Assembly: GCA_012934845.2 (NCBI GenBank)
Contig: WNNJ02003839.1
Coordinates: forward strand, 372,001-436,000
Source of the DNA: Pomphorhynchus laevis
Lineage: Eukaryota > Acanthocephala > Palaeacanthocephala > Echinorhynchida > Pomphorhynchidae
Direction of reading: 5' to 3'
DNA length: 64,000 nucleotides
The translations under genes and the position numbers were made by a program. Within the stretch, counting starts at the first letter, position 1. Each line of letters opens with the position of its first letter. This document shows positions 1-10,399 of the stretch, one piece after another. The notes beneath the pieces were generated by a model. The model was given only the letters and a program-made list of their open reading frames with translations. It was not told the origin of the DNA and did not search any database.

Positions 1-79
1 CCCGTGTAAAACACGACAAATTCATTGCAAGCTCATCAACTTATTGTGATCAGCAACTGATTACGAATCTTCTTGATAG
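1..79 (+). CDS. Possible internal exon of an unrecognised host gene (5' cut by window)
   Basis: Only the frame starting at base 3 is open across this stretch (25 codons plus AG). It ends at a strong splice donor, AG|GTAAGC at 80. The peptide contains FIASSSTYCDQQLITNLLD and looks like ordinary protein, but I do not recognise it. The exon would end in phase 2. The next candidate exon (745) would have to start in phase 0 or 1, so a direct join does not work and another exon or another gene must be assumed. Chance open frame next to a donor-like word is the alternative. Confidence 0.35.
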
Positions 80-744
80 GTAAGCATTTTTCTTTAAACA
101 TCTGCGACCAATGATTTTGTTAAATATCAGATGAGTTATACAAATAAACTAACATGTATTTATTGTAAAAAACTACATATAAAAAATAATACATTTATTC
201 GGCCATTAATGATGTAATATTAATGTTAGTATGTAATGTTTATTCGGCCACTATGATATAAGTGAGACAATAGTGCTTTTAAACGGTACTAACGACATCA
301 CCGCTTTTAATTAACTGAAGGAAAATTAAACATTATTTATTTTAAAGTTTTAATTTTTTGATTTGTTTTATAATAGGAGAACATATTCGTATCATTATTA
401 GCTGCTTTAATTTCACAGCTTGCAGTCTGGAAAACTTAAATGAAAGCTAATTTATCATACAACAAATAACTAATAAAGTCTATATTAATATGAGGAAAGA
501 TAGTCAGATCAACACTAGCAGGCCAAATATATGAATTTTGATAGTCCTGATTTGTTGTTATGTAAATGAATCATTAGAATGTAACAAAATAAAATAAATT
601 GATTAAATCATTATCACGATATATTTCAATACTTCAAGTTTTAGTCGACTTCTGATTTATCCTTTTTGAATTTTAAATTACCAACAACTTAAAATAGGAT
701 TTTATTGAAATATCCTGATTGAGAGTATTTTGTAAAACTGTCAG
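80..744. other. AT-rich DNA, no gene seen
   Basis: No long frame on either strand and no repeat family found elsewhere in the window. It is probably intron or intergenic sequence between the two candidate exons. Confidence 0.4.
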
Positions 745-1002
745 TATTTGACTGAAGATTTAAAACAGCGCAACATAAAATTAAATCCCTGTAAACGTTT
801 TATTCTAGATGATTATATTATTTTGGGATTTATCCGTCTATTATTTAATTATGGAATGCTCGATCAAAAGGATTTAACCTTTGATCCACATATATTTTTA
901 AGATCTGTATTTCGTAGTAGAAAAGCTGACTATTTCATGTTTCGAGAATTAAAGTTACAAAATGAGAACATTTCGCTGATTAAGTGCTTATTTAACTGCT
1001 AA
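745..1002 (+). CDS. Candidate terminal exon, unrecognised protein
   Basis: An open frame of 85 codons ending in TAA at 1000-1002. It has no ATG near its beginning but follows an acceptor-like CAG at 742-744, as expected for a last exon. An in-frame stop at 733 limits how far it can extend upstream. The composition is protein-like, with charged and aromatic runs such as FRSRKADYFMFRELKLQ, and unlike the surrounding AT-rich DNA. I do not recognise the family. It could belong to the same gene as the exon at 1-79, but the phases do not join directly. Confidence 0.35.
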   Translation, partial: YLTEDLKQRNIKLNPCKRFILDDYIILGFIRLLFNYGMLDQKDLTFDPHIFLRSVFRSRKADYFMFRELKLQNENISLIKCLFNC

Positions 1003-1640
1003 ATCATATAAATAAATAGAAATTTTTAATTAAAATTATTTTAATTAAAATAAAAACATTTTCAAATTATTTGGCAGTAATTATCGCCTGAGGTTAATAA
1101 TTTTATTCGTAATTTTTAAAGCTTATATAATTAATGAAGATTAAATGAAGATCTATACGATAACATGATAAGTCATGAACGCGTTTCAACATTCGCTGCA
1201 GCATAGGGAGTTAGTTTTCGCCTTTTGTGTTTTTAACTATTCTTTGTTCATTGAGCGTCAAGACAGACATTAAGTTGTCATCCAGGCATTGAATGTAATA
1301 GTTTTAAGTTGTGACGGTATGATTTTTTATTAGCAAATTATTTCACACTTTAAAAGATTAAATATGGAAAACAAATAATACTTTACTGATTTTTCTGGCA
1401 CAATTTATAAAATGTGTTATTTCTGTATTCACGTGCTTGTTTATTATATATATTGCGCACATCTGGATACTGGATTCGATACGGTAATCTATTTACGAAT
1501 TATCATTGGACCGCGGGTTCGGTCGTTACTCGATACAGCGTAATACGTAAATTGTAAAAGTTATGAACAAAAAGTACAGAATAGCTTAAGACGTTTCGGC
1601 CCTTATGTTAGATGGTATTTTAAACCGTACAATGACTTTT
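1003..1640. other. AT-rich DNA, no gene seen
   Basis: No coding potential recognised. Near 1590-1602 the minus strand reads GGGCCGAAACGTC, a word reminiscent of the 3' half of PLE hammerhead ribozymes, but no matching CUGANGA box is placed correctly. Confidence 0.3.
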
Positions 1641-1644
1641 TAAG

Positions 1645-2575
1645 TGTCACCCATATATCAATTGCATGTTGTACCGTCTACAATTAAATGGTAAGGGATA
1701 TACGCGACTATGACATCTCGGTTTTATTTTTATTATATTATAATCGATAAAATAAAGTTTGTGAGACCTAAAAAAGTTTGTGAGATAAATAATATACAAG
1801 ATAAAATAACATACATTTACAATGTAAAGAACAATCAAGAACATATTGAATCAGCGAACAATCAACGAATCAAACACAACTATCTCACGCAATCAACGAG
1901 AATTGAATCTCACTGGCTAACTATCTGCCCATATTCAATGTATCCTGAGAAAGAGCGAATAACCTACAGTATTTCCTCTCGAGTCAGCAAATCAAACTTT
2001 ATTGATGGTTCATATATGTTGAACAATGACTGCTTTAACTCAATTTTAACAAGTCACTAGAAATGTTGTGCTTGCAATGATGTGAACGCAGTTTGTAGAA
2101 GTTGTGCATGTGTAAAGGCAGACCGTAAGTGCTTAGGTTGTTCTGCTTCAAAATGCCGCAACAAAGAGCTAGTTGACAAAGATCCCGTTGATAATGGTAA
2201 ATACGTGCGAACTTTAGCCTTAACTAATGAAATTCGTGATTCCGCGGCTTGTGTATATTTAGAATCCAAATGCACTAACGGAGATTGTCCGGTATACTCC
2301 TTGGTAAAAGTAGCTCGACAAATATCTAGTGAATTCTTTTTACAAGATTTCTTTTGAGGGTACTGTAGTGCAAAGAATTTAGTTGATATCAAGGAATCTC
2401 TAAAATTTACTGTAGTTGACATAGATCGTATGAAGAATGAACTTAAATCTTTTACTTTTTCTCCTCAGCAGTGTACGATTAATTGCATTTTATACCCAGT
2501 CTATATTTGAACGGTAAGCAATATATGCGACTATGAGATTTCGTTTTATTTTAATTATTATCAGTAGTTTTAGTT
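1645..2575 (+). repeat. Unclassified repeat unit with flanking direct repeats
   Basis: Two diverged copies of a ~75-bp sequence lie in the same orientation at about 1664-1740 and 2492-2565. They share GGTAAG, then a GCGACTATGA core and a TTTTATTTT tail. Between them lie two plus-strand open stretches (1710-2060 and 2061-2357). Direct repeats around a coding-like interior suggest a mobile element or a tandem duplication, but I cannot name a family. Confidence 0.35.
2061..2357 (+). CDS. Cys-rich reading frame, unrecognised
   Basis: This stretch encodes a compact cysteine cluster at its start (CCACNDVNAVCRSCACVKA, then DRKCLGCSASKCRN), followed by ~60 residues with further cysteines, ending in SEFFLQDFF and a stop. 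The spacing C-x2-C-x-C...C-x2-C...C resembles small zinc-binding clusters found in transposon-encoded proteins. I cannot assign it to a family. The upstream frame closes just before, so this is either an exon starting near 2060 or a fragment. It sits between the direct repeats of the 1.6-2.6 kb unit. Confidence 0.3.
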   Translation, partial: KCCACNDVNAVCRSCACVKADRKCLGCSASKCRNKELVDKDPVDNGKYVRTLALTNEIRDSAACVYLESKCTNGDCPVYSLVKVARQISSEFFLQDFF

Positions 2576-2591
2576 TTATCGCATCATTCGG

Positions 2592-2617
2592 AAATGATAG
2601 GCATTTGCCTATCATTT
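2592..2617. repeat. Perfect 12-bp hairpin
   Basis: AAATGATAGGCA, a 2-nt spacer, then its exact reverse complement. Function unknown. Confidence 0.6.
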
Positions 2618-3076
2618 TATGATAATATTCAGTTAAAATTTCCGAAATCATTGTGCATTGTTAAGCCATTGTCAGTGAATTGTAATCTTGTTAGTTCTCA
2701 AACAAATGTAAGAATTTATTAAAGTAAAAAAAGCATTGATTAACAATGAACGTTGAATTTATGAAAAGTAAATCTTCACGCCCATATGGGCTTTTCCGCT
2801 AACCCGTCTACGGGAAATATTTGTCTTTTGACTCTCGTAATTATTTTTCTTTCCGGATTTGTGATGGTAAAAACAATGATAAAAATAAATGAATAAAACC
2901 ACATTTAAACAATAAAATTCTATTTCGTTTTTTATACAACAAATAATTTACATGAGATTTTAAATTAAACACAAAAACAAAGTAATTCAAAAAAAATAAA
3001 ATTATTCAAACGTTTTTATTTTTACATTATAAAACTTTACATATCTTTTAATTAATTTATTTTTCAAATATTCATC

Positions 3077-3115
3077 AGTAGGTGTATAGTAGTTGAGAAC
3101 TACTATACACCTACT
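3077..3115. repeat. Perfect 18-bp inverted repeat beside a LINE 3' end
   Basis: Two 18-nt arms (3077-3094 and 3098-3115) pair without mismatch around a 3-nt GAG loop. It lies immediately beyond the 3' end of LINE C, so it may be a 3'-UTR hairpin of that LINE or a feature of the target site. Confidence 0.7.
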
Positions 3116-3153
3116 CAAACTGGCATTTAAACATCTTGCACGCCAGAACAACT

Positions 3154-4236
3154 TTATACTTTTTTTACTAACTTAAAACATTTTGCCATGTCTGATCTCC
3201 AGTGCAGCCTGGATTCGAAGACAGATCCCAGTATCCTGATATGTCTCTTCCGATTCCCCGGAAGAGCATCAAATAATTTAGTATGGCGTCCTGGTTTGAA
3301 AAATCTGTAGTAAATGAAATTGCTTTTAGTTGGGTTTAACGACAACCCCATCTTACTCAGGCGTCTAGCAATCCCATTCACCACAGATTTCACTCTGTCT
3401 TCGAATCTCTTGTCAGGTAAGGAATCTTTTTCAAACATCACGATATATCGTCCGCATAGATAGTACCACTGGTGTTTTTATCCAGAAGTATATCCAAGAC
3501 TCCCCTTGTCGTAATCATATAAAGGATTGGCGATAAAGGTGACCCTTGAGAACGACCTTGGATAGCTTATACAATGGACCGTTGTCTTCTTCTAGATAGA
3601 AGCTTCTGCTCTCCAAAATTCCCCACACTCGACGCAGAATGTTTAGTGAAACAACATCTCTTCTCAACGTTTCCATTACTGAGTCGAGTGTGATGTTGTC
3701 AAAGGTCGCAGACACGTCAAGAGAATACAGCAGTGCCGGCCGTGTATCCTTGGTGAGAAAACCCTGCAATGCCCTGACTGCTTGTACAGTTCCCCTACCA
3801 CTACGAAACCCGTAAATGTAGTCACCCAACAATCCATGCGACTCGTAGTGGCGAGCCAGGTATCTCGCCAGAGCTCTCTCATAGACCATTACCATATTAT
3901 TGGATATAGTGATTTATCTCGTGTCCTTAGCCTTTTATACTTTGGAATAAATATCACTTTCCCGAGTGCAATATCTGGCCAGGCTGCTAGCGGTGAAGCT
4001 ATCAGTTTACCCGCGATTTGCCTTCGGAGTTCCTCGTCAATCAGCTTGGTAGCAGTCGCGCACGCCGAGATGCCATTAGATGATGTCTTAGGCGTGATCG
4101 GCCACGCATCCAAGTGATCTTCAAGTGTGATATCCTCTTCCAATGGGTCAATATAATGGAGAGTAAGCTTCAACCTATTTTGAAGCTGCACATCCTCGGA
4201 GCATATCATTACAGTTGAGAGATGTTTCTTTTTCAT
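3154..4236 (-). pseudogene. LINE C reverse transcriptase fragments
   Basis: Three minus-strand frames cover the RT: 4236-3889 (N-terminal fingers, GKVIFIPKYKRLRTRDK), 3895-3515 (YGFRSGRGTVQAVRALQG and motif A with LDVSATFDN) and 3441-3154 (C-terminal palm/thumb, with GLSLNPTKSNFIYY and HIRILGSVFESRLHW). The QGSPLSP and YADD boxes lie in the gap between the last two, near 3530 and 3450. At least two frameshifts separate the pieces, so no full-length enzyme is encoded. Confidence 0.75.
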
Positions 4237-4570
4237 TTCCTCTAATACAATCTTAATGCCCTTGAGGCATATTCCAACTTATCAACGAGATGTCCTCCAA
4301 CGAATTGTACTCAATTCGCTGCTTTTTACATGGCTGCATCTGCAGGAGGCCGTTGTTCCCCTAACTTAGTGCCTTCTCCTTTTAAAGAGCTGTAAAACTA
4401 TATTTCCTTGCCTGTTCGTGCACGACTTTAAAAATAGCAGAGCCTTCCTAGTCTGAGGAAACTAAGGAGCTAAACTCCATGTTTTCGTCATCCTTTTTTG
4501 GATCTGCGTTTTTTAAAGTTGCAAAACGATTTGAGTATTTTTATACTATTTTTTATTTTCCTTATAGTTT

Positions 4571-5410
4571 TTAATTACTTATTGATATTCTGCTTATATC
4601 TGTTTTCAAACTTTGTATTTCATTCTCTTTCGATAATAATTTTGTTTTTAGATTTTTATTTTCCGCGGTCCTTGCCGTCACCTTTTTTTTCAGTTCGTTT
4701 AGTCGGTCGATCAACATTCTTATATCGGAGACATGTTGATCATCTGACTGTTTTTTTTGCGGCTTATAAAAAGGTTTGTGCTCCTTCACATGCTTTTCTT
4801 ATTCTCACCATCCACCCATTAAATATTTTTTAAAATGGGTGCACGTGTGAGAATAAGCCATATGTGAATGTGGACAGTTAGCACACTTAGATCTTTCAGA
4901 CCTTTTTTCACAATTTTGTGATTCATGCTCGTCTCCACAGTGCACACAGCGAGGACCACTTTCCAAACACATGTTTTAAAAGTGACCCCATCGCTGACAG
5001 CGGTAGCGCTGCGGATATCGAAATTTCAAGTCATCCTCATCGAAAATTACCAATTTAATTAGATGACATAATATTCCAGGTCGAGAGTAGTTATTCCTGT
5101 ACTTAACTGTCAAATCCTTGACATCCTCTTGCTCTGCGAACGACGGGACATCCCTAAGGATTCCCGTAGCACGCAGAGAAGTGTCAGTGACTTTGATCCC
5201 TTTTATTTGTTGTAGCTTTATCTGGAATGTTTCTTTTATATTAACATTTTTAAATGTTATTCTGGCAAAACCATCTTTTAAAATGTACCGCTCAAAGATA
5301 CTTTCCCGAGAGATGTTATCTTTGACGGTACCTATAATATTCGTTTGAAGGGTGGTTTTGCCTTCGTCATTATCCCAAGTTATTTAAAGCGCAAAAGCGT
5401 CCTGTTTTTT
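4571..5410 (-). pseudogene. LINE C ORF1 remnant with CCHC zinc knuckles
   Basis: On the minus strand near 5005-4830 the translation shows CVHCGDEHESQNC followed by CANCPHSHMAYSHTC, two zinc knuckles of the kind found in ORF1 nucleic-acid-binding proteins of R1/Jockey/I-type LINEs. A stop interrupts the first knuckle region. Upstream lies a pre-knuckle domain with ARITFKN-like sequence. Downstream, 4789-4571 encodes a lysine-rich, probably coiled-coil stretch (MLIDRLNELKKKV). Its partner RT is the neighbouring 3154-4236 fragment. Confidence 0.65.
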
Positions 5411-5417
5411 AGTCTCA

Positions 5418-6251
5418 AGCACGGAGGGAGAACTCCCTCCTGTGCTTAAATTAGTCAACCTGGTCAGACTTCTGCAACCATTTGAACGTAGTAATCTCTT
5501 TAATATATTCCTAATGGAATTTACCAGTGCCTATATGAAGAGAATTCTATTCAACTCAATTATATACTTGGACTCCGATATCTGGATTTTTTTCAGCTAT
5601 CCGGATCTGGCAACAGTTTTCCTTGAATTCTTTGACAAGCATCTAAAAGAATTTGGTACGACTATCTACAGGCCTATTCAGGCTACTCTGAAAATAAATA
5701 ACTTTCCACCCTTTGCAACATATGATGATTTAGAAGCCCTCACATCCGAGTACAAAATTCACAATATTCGCTCCACCTTGGGCAAGAAATACCAGCCTAT
5801 ACCAGTAGTATTCTGTTCTACATCAGTTGGCCCGGCGGAATGCCCGGCTAAAAGTAAATGTAAACCCTTCTTGGGGTACAACATTTCTTTTACACTTATG
5901 GACGCTGATGCCTTAACATACCCCATTGCAATGGGTGCCATCTTTGGAGGCACTGGCCCTCGAACTGCACCAGACCCCGTACGTGTGGTGTTTGCAGTTC
6001 TTCTCACGTTCATAGGGAAAATGCGCCCCCCCCCTCAATGTTCAAATTGCGGTGATCAGCACCCGGCCTGGCCAAGAAGATGTCCTATCTTCAAAGAATA
6101 TAAAATAAGGCATTATGTAGCACCGGCCAGACCTACCCACTTTGTTGCTGCCTGCATATCCAATTCAAACGGTTCTGGAATGACGGACACTGATATTATC
6201 GAACTTGTCAACGCAAGATTACGAAGGTACAAGGACGAGACTCGAGCTTAA
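5418..6251 (+). CDS. LINE A ORF1-like protein with zinc knuckle
   Basis: One open frame of about 277 codons ending in TAA at 6249-6251. Its C-terminal third contains CSNCGDQHPAWPRRC, a zinc-knuckle-like motif, then FKEYKIRH. This matches the layout of ORF1 proteins that bind LINE RNA. The start is uncertain because the frame runs in without a clear ATG; the homologous minus-strand copy suggests the N-terminus lies further upstream and was lost here. It is followed by ORF2 at 6546. This is the longest uninterrupted LINE frame of the cluster. Confidence 0.65.
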   Translation, partial: STEGELPPVLKLVNLVRLLQPFERSNLFNIFLMEFTSAYMKRILFNSIIYLDSDIWIFFSYPDLATVFLEFFDKHLKEFGTTIYRPIQATLKINNFPPFATYDDLEALTSEYKIHNIRSTLGKKYQPIPVVFCSTSVGPAECPAKSKCKPFLGYNISFTLMDADALTYPIAMGAIFGGTGPRTAPDPVRVVFAVLLTFIGKMRPPPQCSNCGDQHPAWPRRCPIFKEYKIRHYVAPARPTHFVAACISNSNGSGMTDTDIIELVNARLRRYKDETRA

Positions 6252-6545
6252 CGAATAATCTGATAGCGAAATTCGAGGAGTCCCGCTCTCTTCCATCTAC
6301 GATTTTTACCTCTTTAAAAAGAGCCCCCCCCCGTTCTAAGAAGAGATCCGCTTCAAAACTTAGGCTGGCTTCCTTGAAATAGGCAAAGAAATACGATATT
6401 TGCTTGGAGTTGTTACCTCTAAGGGAGATGAAGATAATACCGGTGGGCAAGTGTCCTATCCCGGTAGGGCTGGGAGTGAGAAGGGAACCCTCCTCTCCTG
6501 GTTCCTCCTAGAAGGTAGGCATCCCATTCCAGCTGACGTAACACA

Positions 6546-6773
6546 ATGGAAAGTAATCAAGAGTCTTTTTCACTGAATATTCTTCAGTGGAATTCGGGAG
6601 GTGCTTCCACTATTAGCCTTCTATCTGGTAGAGATTCAGATGTTATAGTCCTTCAGGAGACGCCGTATATCCGTCAACCCCAGGACATTACTCGATTTAT
6701 TTCCAAGCACATTTACACTTACTTTACTCCGTATATAACCCTTCCTCACTCCTCTTCATCTCAAGGTATTTAA
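6546..6773 (+). pseudogene. LINE A copy 1, start of ORF2 endonuclease (75 codons)
   Basis: Starts with ATG and encodes FSLNILQWNSGGASTISLL, then DSDVIVLQETPYI. This is the N-terminus of an apurinic-like LINE endonuclease (the LQWN and LQET motifs carry the conserved Asn and Glu). The peptide is identical to that of 8936-9163 on the other strand; I count two synonymous differences in 228 bases. A stop closes the frame, and a 21-bp segment bounded by TTAA repeats follows that the other copy lacks. Confidence 0.75.
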
Positions 6774-6892
6774 CCCTAATTAAATGCTCCTTAAGATCTT
6801 CCCTCCTTTTAAACTATTCCTGTCCATCCTTGTCTTGTTTAGCTATATCACTTTGTAAGAACGGGAAACGTACCAGTATAACCAATATATAT

Positions 6893-7034
6893 GATGTATC
6901 ACTGGATGAATTCATTATTAAATCATACAGCTCAACTGGTTTAACGTTATCCGTTAAGAAAATCAGCCAAATTGTCGATTTTTTAGACGTGACAATAAAA
7001 ATTAACGATAATGTAATTCAAACCACCACATAAC
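6893..7034 (+). mobile_element. PLE reverse transcriptase fragment (plus strand)
   Basis: The frame contains KISQIVDFLDVTIKINDN, matching the downstream palm motif of PLE reverse transcriptases (ISFLDVxI followed by a YRKPT-type box; compare [13 protein letters not shown] in the PLE at 34.6-37.2 kb). It is a fragment of about 45 codons caught between the two LINE A copies. Confidence 0.5.
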
Positions 7035-7127
7035 AAAGAGGAATTTTTTAAATAAATAACTTAGCAACCACTAAAAATGGTGAACCACAGGTATTTTACT
7101 CGACTTGTGAAGGTTGGGAGTGGTTGA

Positions 7128-7930
7128 TTAGTCAATATGGAAGAAAGAGCTGAGAGTGCTCGTCTCTTTATTTTTCTTTGTCGCAGGAGCGCCATGAAAG
7201 ATAACCACCTGCGATTTGGAGGAGTTTAAAATAAGATTGGATATGGGTAACTGATCTTTTAATCTTAAAAAGAAACGGCTAATGTTAGAGATTACAGCTT
7301 TGCAGCTTCCAGAGAACATGGGTGTTATCATCAGCGTATACCACTATATGTTGATCACGCTTAAAATGTTTGTAAAGTTCAATGATGGCAGCAATATACA
7401 GGATTGAAGAAAGTGGGGAGCCTTGAGGCACACATGTAATAGGGTAGAACTGAGTGCATCATGATCGTCTTCATAGAATAATCGCTTGGTATATAATAAT
7501 ATTTCCATCATGTGAACAATTATCGCAGGTAACTCAAATGACCTGAGATAAGAGATAACAAAAGGAATGGAAACGCGGTCAAATGCAGCCGAAAAGTCAA
7601 GAAAAACAGCCACAGCTAGCTGATGACTATCTTGACAAAACTTATGCACTTCAATTATCGCTAAATATAACAAGCGATTTTTTACGTACCCATGAAACCC
7701 TTGTGCGATTAAATTTCGCCTACATAGATGGTGGCGGATTTTATCCGCAAGCGCGTTTTCACAAATGAGATGAGGCAGTTTTGAATCGAGATAGGCCGAA
7801 GATCTTTAGGACATGAAATCGATTTCTTTCTTAGTATAAAAACACGACGGCTGATATTAATGCCAGTTACATCGGACGGGGATGCTAGTAGCATAGTGAT
7901 GGCGACCTCCTTTCCCTGACTGTCTGTCAA
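7128..7930 (-). pseudogene. LINE A copy 2 reverse transcriptase
   Basis: 7930-7709 carries the finger motif (FILRKKSISCPKDLRPISI). 7673-7344 carries motif A (VAVFLDFSAAFDRVSI) and the following helix. The YADD box appears just after, near 7335, in another frame, followed by thumb sequence with SNLILNSSKSQVVIFHG (7331-7128). The palm is recognisable but split over at least three frames, so it is inactive. Confidence 0.7.
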
Positions 7931-7990
7931 AAGCTGACAGACATGAGTGGGGAGTGGCGCGTGGGATTTGGAGGTGTTTGGAAGTGGCCC

Positions 7991-8619
7991 TCAAAAGTTT
8001 AGAATATCTGTAACAGATAAGTCTCTGCTCCTGATGTTGCCCCAAGGCGAGATTGGTTGGGGAGATAGAGTGGCTCCATAATTATGTAGGGATAGTGACT
8101 CCTCCAAAGCTTTGTCAAGGCCTATGCTACTGATCCAACCCAATGCTATATTTTTACAGCAGACAAACTTCTCCCTCTTAAATATCTTCCAAAAGGAAGA
8201 CTGAGAAGGGTTAAGGCAAGACATGATCGCCTTATATACTCAACTGGAACCTGTATCTAGTGATCCAATATTCATTTGAGATGACCTGTCTGGCGGAAAC
8301 AGAGAGATTTGGATAGGTGTAGCATTTTAGCTAGTACCTTGAGTTTTATTGGAGTGGAATTGTATATTTGACCATTATAGATAGTCGAAAGAAACGCGGT
8401 AGCTTGCAATGATAAGTAGGAATTAAATTCGATCAAACTCTCATGACTAATTCTGGGGAAGAGTTGGATAGCTGACTGAAAGAAAGCAACTCTGATTGGA
8501 TCAAAGTGAAACCTCCTTCTAAGCAACGTATCTTCTTCAATCCGCCAACGAATTAGGTCATGAGAGGTGGTCTGTTTTTGGCTCGACTGCTCAGTACAGA
8601 TGGGGGTCAACAACCACAT
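7991..8619 (-). pseudogene. LINE A copy 2 linker between endonuclease and RT
   Basis: Two long minus frames (8619-8272 and 8224-7991) lie between endonuclease and RT. They contain DLIRWRIEEDTLLRRRFHF and FWKIFKREKFVCCKN. Position and charge fit the LINE ORF2 inter-domain region; no specific motif is recognised. Confidence 0.55.
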
Positions 8620-8935
8620 CTAATGTATCAGTAATATGTCGAGGAGAGAATTAGTGGTTGAGAAAGAAATGGTGGGGTACGGTGGTTTATGAATAAGGTA
8701 GTCGATCCTTGATCTGCGGAGTGCTGCATTAATCCAACGACCAGTTCTGTCGTTGAAGTCACCAAGTAACATGTCATAGCCACTACCTAAAATACGGTTC
8801 AGGAGCTCACATTTCTTGTGAATTTCCCTGGACTAATATAGATATTGGCTATACTGATACGTTTTCCGTTCTTACAAAGTGATATAGCTAAACAAGACAA
8901 GGATGGACAGGAATAGTTTAAAAGGAGGGAAGATC

Positions 8936-9163
8936 TTAAATACCTTGAGATGAAGAGGAGTGAGGAAGGGTTATATACGGAGTAAAGTAAGTGTAAATGT
9001 GCTTGGAAATAAATCGAGTAATATCCTGGGGTTGACGGATATACGGCGTCTCCTGAAGGACTATAACATCTGAATCTCTACCAGATAGAAGGCTAATGGT
9101 GGAAGCACCTCCCGAATTCCACTGAAGAATATTCAGTGAAAAAGACTCTTGATTACTTTCCAT
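8936..9163 (-). pseudogene. LINE A copy 2, start of ORF2 endonuclease
   Basis: Same 75-codon peptide as 6546-6773, including LQWNSGG and VLQETPYI. The remaining endonuclease continues in other frames down to about 8600, with GDFNDRTGRW-like sequence near 8760. The 21-bp TTAA-bounded segment present in copy 1 is absent here. Confidence 0.7.
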
Positions 9164-9369
9164 TGTGTTACGTCAGCTGGAGTGGGATACCCCTTCTAGC
9201 CCAAATAGAGGTGGGAAGGCTGCCCTTCCCACAACCGGCCAAATTAGAAGATGTCATTTGCCCACCGGCTTTATCTTCATTTCCCAAGGAAGCTGTCGCT
9301 ACTTCCCAGCCATTACCCTTCTTGGCCAACTTTAAAGAGTCCAGACTCTAAAGAAGCATTTCGTTTTTT

Positions 9370-10395
9370 GAAGACGGGCTTTCTTTGAGTACCTTGTAAT
9401 ATTCGTCATTTTAGGAGAACGTAACTCCTCAAACTTAGCCACAAGGTATTGAGTTAAAGTTCGCAACTCGTTCATATTTGCCTGGTGCCTAGCACCTATA
9501 AGCTTAATGAAATCTGAGTTTGCATTGTAATACCGGTAGATCTATTAGCCGAGCATGTATCAGCGAAGTTAGCCTTCTTGCAGGGTGATCCATAATGCCG
9601 CTTCTTGTAGTCTTTAAAGTAGCCTCATTTGCTGGGCAAAGAAGGATATTCACCGCCGCAGTTAAAACAATAGGGAGGCAATACACACTTCCCCGAATGA
9701 ACATCATATGAGCTGTCGACCCCACATATCCGGGTCTGCTCGCAATTTGAATCCCAATGCCCTCATTGATGACATCCATTACAATGGGAGTACGTCAGGT
9801 GATCGGAGTCTATAAGAGTGAATGAGAAATTGTGCCATGAAAGGGGTTACATGTACTGTTTGATAGGCATTCAGCCTGGTCAACCGACGTTGAGCAAAAT
9901 GCAATTTGTAATGGTATGCCGTTTCTGCCCGTGATAGAACGTATATTATGTACTTTATCAGTAGATTCTAGATCCCTTACATCTTCCTCTTACATGAGGG
10001 GCGGAAAATTGTTTATTTTTAAAGAAGCCTGAATAGGCTTGTAAGTGATCGTTCCGTAATCTGTTAAGTTCTTGAAAAATTCCAAATAGGCTGCTGCGAT
10101 GTCTGAGGTGCAGAAGGAAATGCGAACGTCAGACTCAAAATATCTTATTAAATTGAATAAAATTCTATTTTTGTAAGCAACAGTGAACTCTCTCAGGAAC
10201 TTATTAAAAAGGTTCTCTTTCGAAAGGTTGTGGAAGTTTCACTATAACAAGGTTGACCAATTTTGGCACAGGAGGTAGTTCTCCCTCCGTGCTCAAGACC
10301 AAAAGCTGAGAAGAAACACCACTTACCTTTTTATCTGTATCAGTAATAACTGTTTCCATTGAGCGCTTTGATCCTCCGATAATTGCCACTGACAT
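9370..10395 (-). pseudogene. LINE A copy 2 ORF1 remnant
   Basis: Begins near 10395 with MSVAIIGGSKRSMETVIT and continues through STEGELPPVPKLVNLV, which aligns with the N-terminal part of the plus-strand copy. A zinc-knuckle remnant (FNCGGEYPSLPSK, then stop, GYFKDYKKRH) lies near 9645. Several stops. It is far more diverged from copy 1 than the adjoining endonuclease segment. Confidence 0.65.
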
Positions 10396-10399
10396 AATT

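Larger units (their letters stand above)
3120..5410 (-). mobile_element. LINE C, R1/Jockey-like non-LTR retroelement, broken
   Basis: Read on the minus strand, an ORF1 region with zinc knuckles (about 5410 to 4570) is followed by a reverse transcriptase (4240 to 3150). Only about 330 bp separate them, too little for an endonuclease domain, so that part has been lost. The RT shows a finger motif (GKVIFIPKYKRLRTRDK), motif A (SLDVSATFDN), QGSPLSP and YADD, spread over several frames. The clade is inferred from the zinc-knuckle ORF1 and RT motif style. Confidence 0.75.
5412..6890 (+). mobile_element. LINE A copy 1 (plus strand), 3'-truncated
   Basis: An ORF1 frame (5418-6251) is followed by the first part of an ORF2 endonuclease (6546-6773), after which similarity stops near 6890 at a PLE fragment. 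The same order occurs on the minus strand between 10.4 and 8.85 kb (LINE A copy 2). The two copies form a large inverted repeat with very uneven similarity: about two thirds identical in ORF1 but about 99 percent over the endonuclease start. Confidence 0.75.
7100..10398 (-). mobile_element. LINE A copy 2 (minus strand), nearly full length but decayed
   Basis: Read from 10398 downwards: ORF1 with a zinc knuckle (about 10395-9370), ORF2 endonuclease (9163 to about 8600), a linker (8619-7991) and reverse transcriptase (about 7930-7128). Many stops and frameshifts. It is the minus-strand partner of the copy at 5412-6890. Its ORF1 N-terminus is fused in frame to the RT of LINE B. Confidence 0.75.

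Noticed and set aside
1-1002. Joining the exons at 1-79 and 745-1002 into one gene
   Set aside because: Exon 1 ends in phase 2, while the second frame can only start in phase 0 or 1.
1590-1602. GGGCCGAAACGTC on the minus strand as a hammerhead 3' half
   Set aside because: No CUGANGA box with a matching stem II lies upstream.
3782-4117. Plus-strand 111-codon frame
   Set aside because: It lies opposite the LINE C reverse transcriptase and is a shadow of it.
4498-4833. Plus-strand 111-codon hydrophobic frame
   Set aside because: Antisense shadow of the LINE C ORF1 coiled-coil region.
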